This document shows positions 36,601 to 47,300 of a DNA stretch of 64,000 nt, piece after piece. Below the pieces are notes generated by a model. The model was given only the letters and a program-made list of their open reading frames with translations. It made no database searches and was not told the DNA's origin. This DNA is from Chrysoperla carnea (taxonomy: Eukaryota > Arthropoda > Insecta > Neuroptera > Chrysopidae). The stretch lies in the NCBI RefSeq assembly GCF_905475395.1, contig NC_058337.1, positions 68,964,368 to 69,028,367 on the forward strand, read 5' to 3'. The stretch's first letter is position 1, and each line of letters begins with the position of its first letter. The translations under genes were made by a program, and so were the position numbers.

Positions 36601-39397
36601 TTACTCCAACAATGATTAGCTCAACACAATATGTAAACAGTATTGCAACATAAGAAAATATTTACAAAGTGGATGTTTTCTACAACTAATTATTTTTTTG
36701 TTTTAGAAAACAATAAATCAACAAATTTTGTAAATTATTTGCCATGGGTTTTATCAGCATTTTCGTTGGTTCAACCGCCACCACAATCTCCATCAATTAA
36801 TTCAAGAAATAGATTATATCAATCCAGAATTGAAAAAAGTGGTAAGTAATCCAATAACCATTTTACAAAAAATTTGATACACATTAAAGTAACTTTTTGG
36901 AATATCAAAAATTCTTATCAATCCGACTTTTGCTAAAAATTGTACTCACGGTAAAAAACTTTCATTTCCTCGTAAATAAGATGTTCTTGATTTTCAAGTT
37001 TTCATCCAATATAAATTAAATCAATTCATTCAAAAAAGATAATATTCAATTTTAATACCTTTTAGGGTTCTATCATCAAAGATGAAAAAAGGATCCTTTA
37101 TAATTTTAAAAATCTTGCAACTGTGTCATTTGTTATTCAATTGACAGTGAGCCATTCAGGCTTCCGTATATCAGTATATCACTCTTTCAAAGAAGAATAA
37201 AAAAATTGCAGGTTATTTTGCAAAGGACGAGATTGAAAAACCCACTTCGAGCTATAACCGAAAACTGAACATATGTTCAATCGATCTCAGATTCCACGAC
37301 ACGCTTTGGATTTTAGAATTGATGAACCGGTGGTCAAAAACGACGGGTAATCATTCAATTCATATTTTAATAATATTCAATTTTTCTTAGGTCCCTTAAA
37401 TATTTTTTATCAATGGTCTCAGTTGGATTATGCATTTGAATCAGATCTTGAACGGAATATTGCAGTTAGTTCAGATCGATATATCCCAGAGAATAATTTA
37501 CCTTTAGGTATAGAAGCATGGCGAGATAGGGTATTTATTACGATACCACGGTGGAAAAAAGGTGTTCCAGCAACGTTAACATGGCTTCCACGTGTTCCAA
37601 CGGAAAGATCACCGAAACTAAATCCTTATCCAAATTGGGATTGGCATTCTAGAGGTAAATTTTCAAAAATTTTCAAAAATCTTTGTCAAATAATAAGAAA
37701 TTCTGAAAAAGTCTTAGGAACTTTGAATTTCTCAGCGTTTTCGGACTAGTCTAATTTATTTTTTCGGACTTTTTCAGAGTTTCCTAAGACTTATTAAGGC
37801 TTATTCTTTTTTCAAATATTTTTTCCACCAGGGTTACTTTACTTTATAAAAACTTAAAGTAAAGCACAGAGAGTTTCGAAATACAAACAGTATTTCCGTA
37901 ATTAAATGTCTATGGCTTAACCACAAGTTGTTATTATGTATTTTTTTTATGAGTCGAAGTTAGTTTTAAATTAAAGCGCTTGGCTAAAATAACTTCGTGC
38001 CAAAAATTGTTAAAACACTTTTTACAAACAAATAGAAAATTGAATTTTTTGGGTGATGGAAACGATTTTTTTATGGCTCATTTTCTGCATAAAGCTTCTC
38101 GTAGCATTTTTTCATAAAGTAAACCTCCTTCGAATAAGTAAAATTAAAAACAAAAACAAACCAACAATTGACTGAGTCAATTGTTGAAATACCATGTATA
38201 GAAAGTGTTTAATTATCAACACAATTATGGCGGCTTTATGCCATTTATTTGGTTTTCGAAAATTTTCCTACCTTTTATAGTTTTGGAGAAAATGGACACC
38301 AAAATTTTGTTCTAATTTGCTCATTCACGTATTTCCTTTAAATTTTTGTTAGATTTACTTTTCGAATCATATTTTCTATTGCATATTCAACCTGGAATTT
38401 TATTACTCATCTTTACAAATTAAAAACTAAGTTAAACAATTTTTTTACAGAAAGTTGCGATATTTTAACATCCGTTTTCCGTATATTTGCCGATTCATGT
38501 GGACGTCTATGGGTATTGGACTCTGGTCAAGTAGAAGTAACAATAAATCCACGTCAAATCTGCCCTCCATCAATAATTGTTTTCGATTTGAAAACTGATA
38601 AATTAATATTACGATATGAAATTCCCGAACAATACGTGAAACAGGACAGTTTGTACACCAACATTGTTGTCGACATACGTGAAAATGAATGCGATGATGC
38701 ATACGCTTACGTTACAGATGTTTGGCGTTACGGTATATTGGTGTACAGTTTAAAAAAACATGAAAGTTGGCGTTTAACTGATGGATACTTTTATCCAGAT
38801 CCATTATACACCAAATATCAGTTAAAAGATTTAAAATTCCAATGGAACGATGGAATTTTTGGTATGGCATTAAGTCCTTATCAAAATGGACGTGGCCAAA
38901 CTGATCGCTTACTATTTTATCATCCAATGTCAAGTTCACAGGAATTTTATGTTCCAGTCTCCGCATTACGTAATGAAACCTATTTTAACGATAAAGACGA
39001 CCTTGTCCAAGTTTTAGGCGAATCACGAGGTCTACTTGGACAAAGCTCCGCTTCAGGAATGACACGTGACGGTGTAATGTTTTACAATATGGTATTACGT
39101 AATAGTGTTGGTTGCTGGGATTCTGGTAAATCTTACACACGCAATAATTTAGGAGTTGTTGTACAAGATAATGTAACGATGGTATTTCCTAATGATTTAA
39201 AAGTTGATCAAGAAAAACGGCAAAGTGTTTGGGTGTTAAGTAATAAGCTACCTTTTTATTTATATCGCGAACTAGATCAAAATGATATTAATTTTCGCGT
39301 CTTCCAAGGATATACCGATGAGATTGTCAAAGGTACAATATGTGATCCTATTATTCCCGATACTCATCAACATTACCCTTCGTTAATACATTATTAA
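24306..39397 (+). CDS. yellow-family (MRJP-domain) protein
   Basis: Four coding exons join in phase 1 throughout: 24306-24606, 36707-36841, 37391-37654 and 38451-39397, giving 548 codons. An in-frame TGA at 24279 supports the ATG at 24306. Residues 146-233 hold the family hallmarks DRYIPENNLPLGIEAWRDRV, TIPRWKKGVPATLTWLPR and SPKLNPYPNWDWH. Residues 234-548 hold GRLWVLDSGQVE, NIVVDIRENECDDAYAYVTD, GIFGMALSP, SVGCWDSGKSYTR, SVWVLSNKLP and NFRVFQGYTDEI. The pattern of conserved cysteines is present. Yellow proteins are secreted and act in cuticle pigmentation, melanin chemistry or eggshell. The first 100 residues are Q/N/P/S-rich without a signal peptide; a hydrophobic stretch (YLPWVLSAFSLV) is in exon 2. 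The subfamily (yellow-h or -e type) is not settled. Confidence 0.92.
24847..25420 (+). mobile_element. Helitron-like non-autonomous element
   Basis: The left end is TCCCTATATATTATAAATGT after an A. The right end is AAGCCGCGGGTAAATGCTAG before a T. The TC start, CTAG end, insertion between A and T, and CCGCGG hairpin sequence just before the end are all Helitron features, and the words are those of common insect Helitron-like repeats. There is no coding capacity. It lies 240 bases inside intron 1. An internal inverted repeat (25058-25079 with 25318-25339) is also present. Confidence 0.65.
26622..26675 (+). ncRNA. hammerhead-like motif A (core base lost)
   Basis: CTGATGA at 26630-26636 is followed by stem GACTA-CTTGT-TAGTC and then AAAA at 26653-26656, where a hammerhead needs GAAA. 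The self-complementary TACGTA follows. The flanks can form three pairs of stem I (ATA with TAT). The lost G12 predicts an inactive copy. Confidence 0.25.
27330..27480 (+). repeat. two ATATACAGGGT repeat starts
   Basis: ATATACAGGGTTGATCACG (about 27334) and ATATACAGGGTGGCCGTAA (about 27457) share the TATACAGRGTG word that also opens repeats at 7614, 7730 and 21470. These look like end fragments of one repeat family. Confidence 0.4.
30830..31145 (+). repeat. interspersed repeat fragment with ACATACAAAC microsatellite
   Basis: A run of CAT/ACATAC words (30860-30910) is followed by ACCAAATTTCAAGAGGATAC and CAAATTTCGTCCAAATCTGT. These are the typical words of a widespread insect repeat whose copies end near tandem CAAACAT. 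The class is uncertain. Confidence 0.45.
31181..31551. mobile_element. 371-bp element with 103-bp inverted arms
   Basis: Arms 31181-31283 and 31449-31551 match in inverse at 100 of 103 positions, including GAAGCATCTTGGGATAGAAA and AACGAATGTATTCTGTATTC. The middle is 165 bases with a small ACAGATACGATA tandem. Ends read TATACAG...CTGTATA. The near-identity of the arms implies a recent MITE insertion. Confidence 0.82.
34090..34150 (-). ncRNA. hammerhead-like motif B (core intact)
   Basis: On the minus strand CTGATGA (34136-34130) is followed by a U, stem GACTAC-ATG-GTAGTC and then GAAA (34113-34110). Next comes TACGGA, a one-base change from the self-complementary TACGTA of the other copies. 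Stem I can form ATA/TAT next to the core. The unpaired U before stem II departs from the classical hammerhead, so activity is uncertain. Confidence 0.35.
34255..34310 (+). ncRNA. hammerhead-like motif C (core changed)
   Basis: CTGTAGA (34263-34269) stands where motif B has CTGATGA. The stem GACTAC-ATG-GTAGTT, GAAA and TACGTATTTATATAATA are kept. It is opposed to motif B with about 125 bases between them. The changed core bases predict loss of cleavage. Confidence 0.28.
35177..35240 (-). repeat. dispersed repeat family A, copy 6 (end fragment)
   Basis: It has the words AACAAGTGAAAACAAACAAT and ATTGAAATACTAAGCATAGA, matching the right end of copies 3 and 4 on the minus strand. Confidence 0.7.
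35482..35487 (-). terminator. pol III terminator of tRNA-Asp
   Basis: Six T residues on the minus strand begin five bases after the tRNA 3' end. Confidence 0.8.
35492..35563 (-). tRNA. tRNA-Asp(GTC)
   Basis: The 72-base cloverleaf is complete. The acceptor stem is TCTTCGG with CCGGAGA and discriminator G. The D arm has TAGTATAGTGG, the anticodon loop CTGTCAC carries anticodon GTC, and the T arm is CCGGGGTTCGATTCCCCG with a perfect B box. It differs from the usual insect tRNA-Asp at only a few positions, and the acceptor changes keep pairing. There is no intron and no encoded CCA, as expected. It sits antisense in intron 1 of the yellow-family gene. Confidence 0.97.
35827..36248. mobile_element. 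pogo/Tigger-type MITE
   Basis: The termini are CAGTGCAACCTCGATATAAC and its inverse ending AAGGTTGCACTG, with flanking TA on both sides. The CAGT...ACCTCGATATAACGAA end is typical of pogo-like elements. The interior is built from many variants of TTCGTTATA-(N)GAGGT. With 422 bp and no open frame it must be mobilised in trans. Confidence 0.85.
36707..36841 (+). CDS. yellow-family exon 2
   Basis: The acceptor is TTTTTTTGTTTTAG and the donor AGTG|GTAAGT. It has 135 bases in phase 1-1 and encodes ENNKSTNFVNYLPWVLSAFS then QPPPQSPSINSR. The hydrophobic segment followed by prolines looks like the end of a signal peptide or anchor, placed unusually far from the N terminus (about residues 110-123). 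Confidence 0.7.
37212..37346 (+). other. possible cassette exon in the yellow-family gene
   Basis: Between exons 2 and 3, an AATTGCAG acceptor and a GACGG|GTAATC donor bound 135 bases that stay open in the phase 1-1 frame used by every other exon. The 45 codons include IEKPTSSYNRKLNICSIDL. The stretch is GC-richer than the intron around it. It has no similarity I know to yellow proteins and may be a transposon scrap. Confidence 0.22.
37391..37654 (+). CDS. yellow-family exon 3
   Basis: The acceptor is TTTTTCTTAG and the donor TAGAG|GTAAAT. The 264 bases in phase 1-1 encode the conserved N-terminal part of the MRJP fold from GPLNIFYQWSQLDYAFES to NPYPNWDWHSR. Confidence 0.93.
38150..38219 (-). 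repeat. dispersed repeat family A, copy 7 (end fragment)
   Basis: It matches the right end of copy 3 in inverse. It includes a perfect 23-base palindrome at 38163-38185, CAATTGACT-G-AGTCAATTG extended by AA/TT. Confidence 0.72.
38451..39397 (+). CDS. yellow-family exon 4 (terminal)
   Basis: The acceptor is TTTTTTTACAG. The 947 bases end with TAA at 39395-39397. It carries most of the MRJP domain, from ESCDILTSVFRIFADSCGR to GTICDPIIPDTHQHYPSL. There is no long C-terminal extension of the kind seen in Yellow itself. Confidence 0.95.
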
Positions 39398-39405
39398 CTT
39401 TTTTT

Positions 39406-39438
39406 AATAAAATACATTTTTTTAAATATAATAATAAA
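39406..39438 (+). terminator. poly(A) signals of the yellow-family gene
   Basis: AATAAA occurs at 39406-39411 and again at 39433-39438, 9 and 36 bases after the stop codon. Both lie just short of the donor of the opposing gene at 39452. Confidence 0.65.
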
Positions 39439-39451
39439 GTATTATTCTTAC

Positions 39452-39599
39452 CGTATCCTGAATGAATATCCATAATATTTGGATAAGTCATATGAGGACG
39501 ACGTCGATATGTATTCACTGGTGAAACACATCCATAAAATTTGGATACTGTTGCACTTTTTGGCATACGACCACAACATGTACCGCCAGATGTTGCCAT
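39452..39599 (-). CDS. first coding exon of an unrecognised antisense gene
   Basis: The minus strand opens at ATG 39599-39597, with an in-frame TGA two codons upstream, and runs 49 codons to a TACG|GTAAGAAT donor in phase 1. The peptide starts MATSGGTCCGRMPKSATV and includes VSPVNTYRRRPHMTYPNIMD then IHSGYG. The composition is not that of repeats or of the AT-rich background, and the codon use resembles the nearby real exons. I do not recognise the family. The remaining exons must lie at lower coordinates, on the strand opposite the yellow-family gene; I could not identify them. Confidence 0.5.
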
Positions 39600-41177
39600 A
39601 TTTCACAACACACTGGAACTTATAGATCCCAAGATCAATATTATATTAAACGCAATATCCTTGTTATCCTGACCAAATATAAACAAATTTTATGTCGCGT
39701 GTAAGAATATATGAGAAAGAATTTTCACTAATATTGATAAAACAAACAAAAGTTCAACTAGTCACAACTACTGCAAGAAAATTAGGTATTTATTTATATA
39801 TATGCATTTACATTACAAACAAGTAATGCGATTGCATAACAACACAAAGGGTAAGTGAACACGACGTGCTGTATGTAAAATCTAATTAGAAAGAAGCTCC
39901 AAGAAAATCACATTCGTCTATTCGTAGAATTATTATTAAATTAATAACAAATATTCTTTGAATCCTTTATATACCTGTTTATATAAAAAAAAAAAAAAGA
40001 TATAAAAAGGTTACTGAAAAACAATACATGGACGCCATTACCATAGCAACGGTTTATTAAATATACGATCAATGCAAACCATACCTATTTAAATGGTAGG
40101 AAGTAGGTGGTTATTCTATTTATTAATATATTGTCATGTACTTTATATACTAATCAGACTCGTTACCTAACAGACAGACAATCGTTATCTAAAATTAACT
40201 TTATTATATTTTCTACATTTTTATATCTCATTCCACTACCATCTTCTTCGATTCTACGTATGACGTTATTATATCTAAGTATAAAGTTCAGTAAAATATC
40301 ATGTGAAATCATGTAAAATATGTTTAAGGAGTGGAAAATTTTTATTACATAAAGGAATAAGAAGAACGCGCTATGATTGAATTAACCTTTAAGTGTTTCA
40401 AAATTAAATATAACCTACACAATTTTAACAGATCTTGTAAACGTTTCAACAATATCGTTTATTCCAATATACAATATTGTTCTATAATCAGTTGAATTCA
40501 TTTTTCTTTCTTTATTTGTAAATAACACTCATCTTTAATGATAGTGGTGTAAGCAGCATGGTTTTGGCAGGATATTCAGCAGCAACAGGTATACGAGCAT
40601 TGAAGACAACAGACACATTTATGATTTATCCATATTGTTTCATTCTGGTTTCCACATCCCCATTCTTAGTTACCTTGTCGCATGTTCGATTGGTTAAAGA
40701 CTCTCTAGTGGTTGAAGACTCTTTAGAGGAGTTTATATCATTCGAAAATACTAAGAGAAACTGACCAAATTTAAAAGTTACCATGAGAAAAAAAAAGAAA
40801 CGAGTTTAATTTAAATCTTTTTAGTGCCAAATACTTATATCAGCACTTAAAATAGATGCGAAGACGACATAAAAAGTCTACTTTTTATTTTACTACTTCA
40901 AAATATGTCTACTGTACAATTTTTCTTCTTAAATAAAACTAATTTCTAATTTTTAAGAATTATACTTTAAATAAGATATATTTATAAATAATTCTACCTC
41001 ACAAAAACCAACTTAAGTATTTTTGAATTCCAAATAAATTCAAATTTTAAAAATTTGTACTTTAAAAGTATAATAAATATTTGAAAGCAGAAATATTTAA
41101 ATGTATAAATTGAATTTATATTAGGTTTTTGGTAGTACATACTATATTATAATAAATAATTAAAATAATAAAAAATA

Positions 41178-41390
41178 ATTTTATTATTAGTGTATGACTA
41201 CAAGTTTTTTTATTTGATCTCAAAATTTTTCGAACTTGCGTTTATTCTCAAAAGATTCAATTTTATTTATAAAAATAAAGTATAGTAGAGTTTTAGTATA
41301 AATTAGAATGAATCTCTTGAGAATGAACGCAAGTTCGAACAATTTTGAGATCAAATAAAAAAACTTGTAGTCATACACTAATAATAAAAT
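41178..41390. repeat. hairpin with 82-bp arms
   Basis: Arms 41178-41259 and 41309-41390 are inverse matches at 79 of 82 positions, including AGTGTATGACTACAAGTTTT and TTCGAACTTGCGTT. The loop is 49 bases. No transposon end motif or clear target duplication is seen. Confidence 0.88.
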
Positions 41391-44300
41391 GTATAAATCT
41401 TTGAACGAAGTAGTAGTAATTTTGGAGTTGAATAATATTAAAGAAGGTTTTTTGTAATGTAAAATTATTTAAAGTTTAATTCTTATATTCTTGAAATATA
41501 TTAGGAAAATATTTAAATTAATTTACAAGAAGTTTTATCTAAGTAGAAAAACTTTGAAGTACAAAAATAAAAAGTAGAATCGTTTTTCTACCAAAATTTT
41601 GTTTTAGATAATAAATTTAATAATGAAAATAAAAAATAAATTTTTTCGGTCGTAAAAATCAATTTTTGATTAAAAATTTTTTATTAATGAAATACCTTCA
41701 TACAAAGTGCTTTATTCTGTTCATTTCATACAATTAAATGCAGTTTATTTTACTTTTTATAAATCACAAAATTTCTTAAATTAATCACAAACAAAAAAAA
41801 ATAACAAAAAAATTGAATTTTACAGTTCTCTTTTTGTAAATAAAAAATATTAATGCGCAAATAAATTCTTTGTTACAATTTTTATTGTATTTGAAATATT
41901 TAAATTTTTTTTCTTTACTTCTTTTCAATAAATTTCACATCTTCTCAATGAGCTAATTTGATTGTAATTATCCGTCTACTTATACATAATGTTATTGTGA
42001 AGATCACAACCGCGACAACTAACCTACGTTTCACATGTATGGTAAAAACATATTTTTATAAACCTCGTTCACGGAAAGAACAACCTCAAAACTATATCAT
42101 ATTCGTGTCAGTAAATTCATTATTGCGAAAATATTTTATTTTATCTACAGAGATATAATTTATCCACTCAAAATATTTGCAAAACACGAAGTAGTTTCCT
42201 CCGTGAACGTGGTATAGTTTTATTGGTTTATATTTTAAATAGTGCCTTTCAAATAATTTTTTAATAAATTTAAGATAAATCAAAATGAAAAAAAAATGGT
42301 CATTATTCCACTCAAACTATGAGTATAGATAAAATAAGCAAAAATATTCTCGAGTCTAATTTACATATTTACAACCAAAAATTTACATGATCTGTAAAAA
42401 ACTGTATTGTTGTTATTGTATCCCCGCTAAGAGTGAACTAAGTGTGTTGTCAAACATATATGATATATTCAAAGATTTCATTTTACGGAAAAATGCGTTC
42501 GAAAGCTATTAAATAATTCTAATATTCTTCAACTAATATATAATATCAAGGTTTGTAGAAATATAGTGGCTATAAAAAGAACTTTTCAAGGTTGCCATAC
42601 TTAAAACAATAGGCTTCATCAAAAGGTTTTTAAAAAAATGTTACAAAATTAGAGAAATTACCCATTCTTTGAATCTCCAGTAGCGTACGGAAGTCTTTCC
42701 TAAGTTGCGTATTTTTACTGCAATGTTTTGTTCGTTAAACTTTAACCCTGTGAAACTGTATCCTGTAAATACTAAGAAATCGATTGGAGAACCTAGCCAC
42801 GATAACAGTAAAATTGAATCATAGTGGTAAATTACAAATATATTACTGGGGGACAAATAAATAGCATAGAACCAAACAGTCACAAGGGCCCCAATCTTCT
42901 TGAGGATTCTTCATGATCTTCAAAAACATTTTTTTTAATGTGAATTATTTGTAGCTATGTTATCAAATTCAACATCATGCTTCGTACAAATACGAAAATC
43001 AATTAGAAAGACCTTTCCAATACATCATCTACCGACCTAGTATAAATGGCAGGCAGTGTATTATACAACAGTTTTTACTCAATGTTATATTACAAAGAAC
43101 CTAAACTGAAAAGACTCATTAATAATAGCACAATAAGACGTAGGCTTCGTTCACACAAACGTCAAAGTCAACACGAGTTTTAGTGATATATCATGTTAAA
43201 CAGAGATATCAATTTCAATGCTCATCAACTAAGGACATCAATTTCAATGCACATTATCTGCATCTCTATTTTAGACTACATAATACTAACAAAGGTGCGT
43301 TTAAACCGACGCTTGTCTGACCGAAATCTTAGTGTGCAAAAGCTTTTACTGTGTTTAAGTCATCCAAAACTTCTCAGTGCTAAATAATTTTATCTGCAAA
43401 ATATCGAATCAGTAATTCGAGTTTTGGAAGTAACCGCAAATATCAAAAACTCAGGAATAAGAAATATCCTGAATTAATTCAATATAAGTTGGGAAAATCA
43501 TAAATCGGCCGTCGTCCATTATACTACTTTGCCCTTAATTAATAAAAGAAAAAAGCAATAATTTCTAGTTGAAAATGGAAGTTTAATTGACTAGACTCAG
43601 CGTAAATAGGAAATTTGACATTTCCATTGATTCCGTATTTTTTAATAGGGAAAACAAATATATAAAAATCCAACAAATCCTGATATTTATACTTAATCTA
43701 GAAAATAGTTCAGTCATTTCAATAATATATCTGACCTAAATATAGTTTACCTACAGAAAGTTTATTTTTTAATCCTTTCTTCCAAGAGAATATTATAAAT
43801 TAAGAATACAAAAAATTAAAACACTAAGTTTTATCCAAAATGTATGAATATGATAATTTTTCTACCTAAAATTGTCATACAACTCCTTTCAAAGTACTAA
43901 GTATAGTAATTATATACACATAATTTCTAATTGTTAATAATTAATGAATTTCAAGATTGATTCAGTCGTTCGTAAAAATTTTTTAGGCAAAGTATGAAAG
44001 ATGAATTCAATGAAATTTGACGTTTTTGATCTTTTTTTTAAAAAACGAACACTTAGCTGGTTATATATAGGCAATATTCATAACATCTTAGTTTAAAATC
44101 AAAATATCATTTTGAAAATCACTATTTAAAAAGGTAAAACAGTCCCTATACTATCTAACAACTATACAATAGTATCCACTACTTGATGAAAAGAATTGTT
44201 AGAGGGAGACCGGATGAATTTGGAAAAATTTTTAAAATCAATTTAAATTTTTATTTTTGAGGAATAAAATATTTCCTCTCAAAAGTATACGGCACAAGTA

Positions 44301-47300
44301 TTGCCGTTTTATTATAAAACAATTTTTCTAATTGTTTTAAGAATACATGTAAAAGTTTTTTTTAATAATCAGTCCTTAGATTTGCATCACAAAATGCATT
44401 TTTTTACTTAAGATTAAATTATATTATTGAAGGTAGTTTTAAAATCTAATTTCTATAAATTGAACATACCAATAAATTTTATCAAATTATATATTACTAA
44501 TTATAGGATTAAATGTCAATATTAAAGGATTCGAAACGATGCGCATCGATACACTAATAATTAATTAAAACAAACATAATTACTTATTATATTATTCCAT
44601 CATTGAGTTGTTATAGAAAAATGAATGTATATTCATATCTAGAAAATTTTCATTTCAATATTATTTTTGTCTGTTTTATCTTTTCATATAAAATAATCAT
44701 TTTTAAAAAGGATGTTTTATTTTTTATGAGGTGAAGGCAGCAACAGAACACCCCGTACAACGATAATCTAATAAATCTATCGTTATAACTATTAAGAGCT
44801 CAAGTTAGTTTAATAAATGGCTTGAAAATCTAAACTTCATTTTTAGACGCACCTTTCTAACATGATTCGGGCTCTTGGCAGCCTGATTAGACTTCCTCCC
44901 CCCCTCCCCAATTAGACTCTAAGTCATCTAATACTGACACATATTTTATCTTTAAAGGATTCTATTTCAATGTGATAATTAAAATACTATTATATGACTA
45001 AAAATAAAACTTCCTGAATTTTCCAAAGTAAAAAATAAAAATTTTAATTTTGTTGAAATGTTCAATTTATGAGAAAAATAAAATATTTAATAAAACAGCG
45101 ATATACAATAAAATATACATTAAACATAAAAAACAAACAAATATCAAAATCATAAAAATTTACAAAATATTACAAATAGTTAGATATTAATATATTTACA
45201 ATTAAGATGATTAAAAACAAACAAAAAGTAATAATCGATTCCAGATTAACTAATTACAACAAAACGTCAATTAATATATTTAATAATAAAGTATCATATA
45301 TCACAATTAATATTAAAACGATATGCATATATATTTATATTTTTTAATTAAAGTTTCTTTCCGGCTCCAAACAAAATTATTACAGTATTAAAAATGTAAC
45401 AAAACTATTGCTTACTCTTGTTTTAACAGCATTTTTTTGAGTATATGTATTAACTTTATAATTTTAAGCTCAATATTACGCAACCACTATACTATAACAC
45501 GTACAACAATTTTAAAATCATTATAACTACTATGAATAAAACACAAAGACAATATTTTTAAATAAATTCATCTCCAAGAAAAACAAATGTCAAAAAAAAA
45601 AGTATTTCACGAATTACAAACGTGTGAAGGGGAACTACCTGTATTACTTGTTCTGAAATAAATTATTTTTCAAAAGTTCTCTTCCTTATGATAATTTTTT
45701 TGGAATAACGTTCCACCATCTTATCAAAAAAGCAAAAATTAACAAAACTAAACTCAAATTAAAAACGAAAAATAATCTTCAGGAAAATTTACTGATTTTT
45801 TTAACATTAGTTTTGGTCCTGAACAAAATGTCTTTCTTCTTTTATAGAGAGAATTTCTGCAAATAATCAGTTTTTCGCGAGTTTTATCGAAATAAATGCA
45901 GTAAAATAGCCCTAGAAACTATTAAATCAAAGCGGTATAGAGAGCTGAACTGTTAAAAGCAATGGTAAACATAACTTGGTTACATTTTACTACAAAGTGA
46001 AAAAATATATTTATAACAAAAACTGAACGACATATGTCAAGAACAGTAATATAAAGGTAAAATGGTCGTCATATAATTGTCGTCAGTTTTTTTTGTTTTG
46101 TGGTAAATGTGTTTTATTTATTAAATAAAATATTTATTAATAAAATATATTTTTCCATGTATATATCATAAATTACGGAGAAATATACAGAATAAAGTCA
46201 TTATTTAATCGGAATATTAATATATATTATATAAGTAATAAATATATTGGCAGATTGTCGTAAAGACTAGAAATGGCGTGAAATGCGAATGGAATTTTTT
46301 TTTTTTTTTTTCGTATAGCACAACTTTTTAATTCAATGAATTTTATAATTTTGAATTTATTAATTATCTAAGGCAGAAGGTGAAATATAAATAATTGATT
46401 GCAAGGTGAAAGCTGATAACGACACATGTGGAGATTTAAAACTGGTTTATGTTTATAGTCCCAAGAATGCTCGAAAGGACCCACATCATAGATTGAAATA
46501 ATTTTTAAGACAGAAATGTATATCCCTGTTTTGAATTCTAACACAAGTAAAAATTTACATAAAATTTCGTTGTTAATTATTACTGTTCAATATAATTTCA
46601 ATAGATTATTTTATACTCTGCACTCCTCCCATTGGCTGGGACTCCTCCCAACTTGCCCTATTTCTCAGCTCAAGTTTGCTTCTATTAATGTACTACTAAT
46701 GTACTTCGAGGTTCTTAAAATAATAATATACATATTATTTATCACAAAAGTTCATAAATTTTTTTCGTTCGTTAGCATACATAGATGGTAAACTGTAAAT
46801 ACGCCTCAGAATGGAACACAAAAAAGCGTAAATTGTTTATTGCTGGCAGAATCAAAATTATGAGTTTTATTGCTTTTCATTATCTCATTAACATAAGTTT
46901 TCACACAATATATCATCATAGTTTACATAATAATATTGCATATATTTTTTAATTAATTAATATTATTGTTTATTTTATTAAACTAATATTATTGAAAAAT
47001 TTTGTAGATAATTACATAAATAATGTAATCATTCTGTAAAATTTCATATTAATAATGTAATGAAAAAGATATAAACCTTCGGTTCTGTACTAAACGAATC
47101 CAAAAAACTGTGAATTCTGCATTGGGATCGTCAGAAAAAAGTTACTGATATTTTTGTAGAGGCATATTTTTAATTTAACATAATTACAAATTTAAGTAAA
47201 ATCTTGAGCTACAAATTAAAGTAAAATGTTGAGCTTCGAATTATCAAGAAATAAATGCGGGTCTAGTAAAATAAACTCTCTAGTTTTAGTTTAATATTCC

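Larger units (their letters stand above)
24607..36706 (+). other. 12 kb first intron of the yellow-family gene
   Basis: It contains a Helitron-like element, hammerhead-like motifs, a long hairpin, a tRNA gene and a pogo-like MITE, each listed separately. The stretches 25430-26580, 27700-30800 and 31560-33860 are AT-rich and otherwise show me nothing. A GC-richer scrap near 32525-32580 looks like an old repeat. Confidence 0.6.

Noticed and set aside
37200..37350. Minus-strand exon of the antisense gene in the GC-richer island
   Set aside because: The readable frame (FINSKIQSVSW) has a stop directly before it and no AG acceptor in between.
38445..38966. Minus-strand open frames of 84-85 codons
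   Set aside because: They are shadows of yellow-family exon 4.
40558..40764. 68-codon plus-strand open frame starting MVLAGYSAATG
   Set aside because: The start context is good and a GT follows ACAG early on, but no family, partner exon or conservation can be shown.
44895..44910. C-rich tract as a promoter element
   Set aside because: It is an isolated run with no neighbouring gene start.
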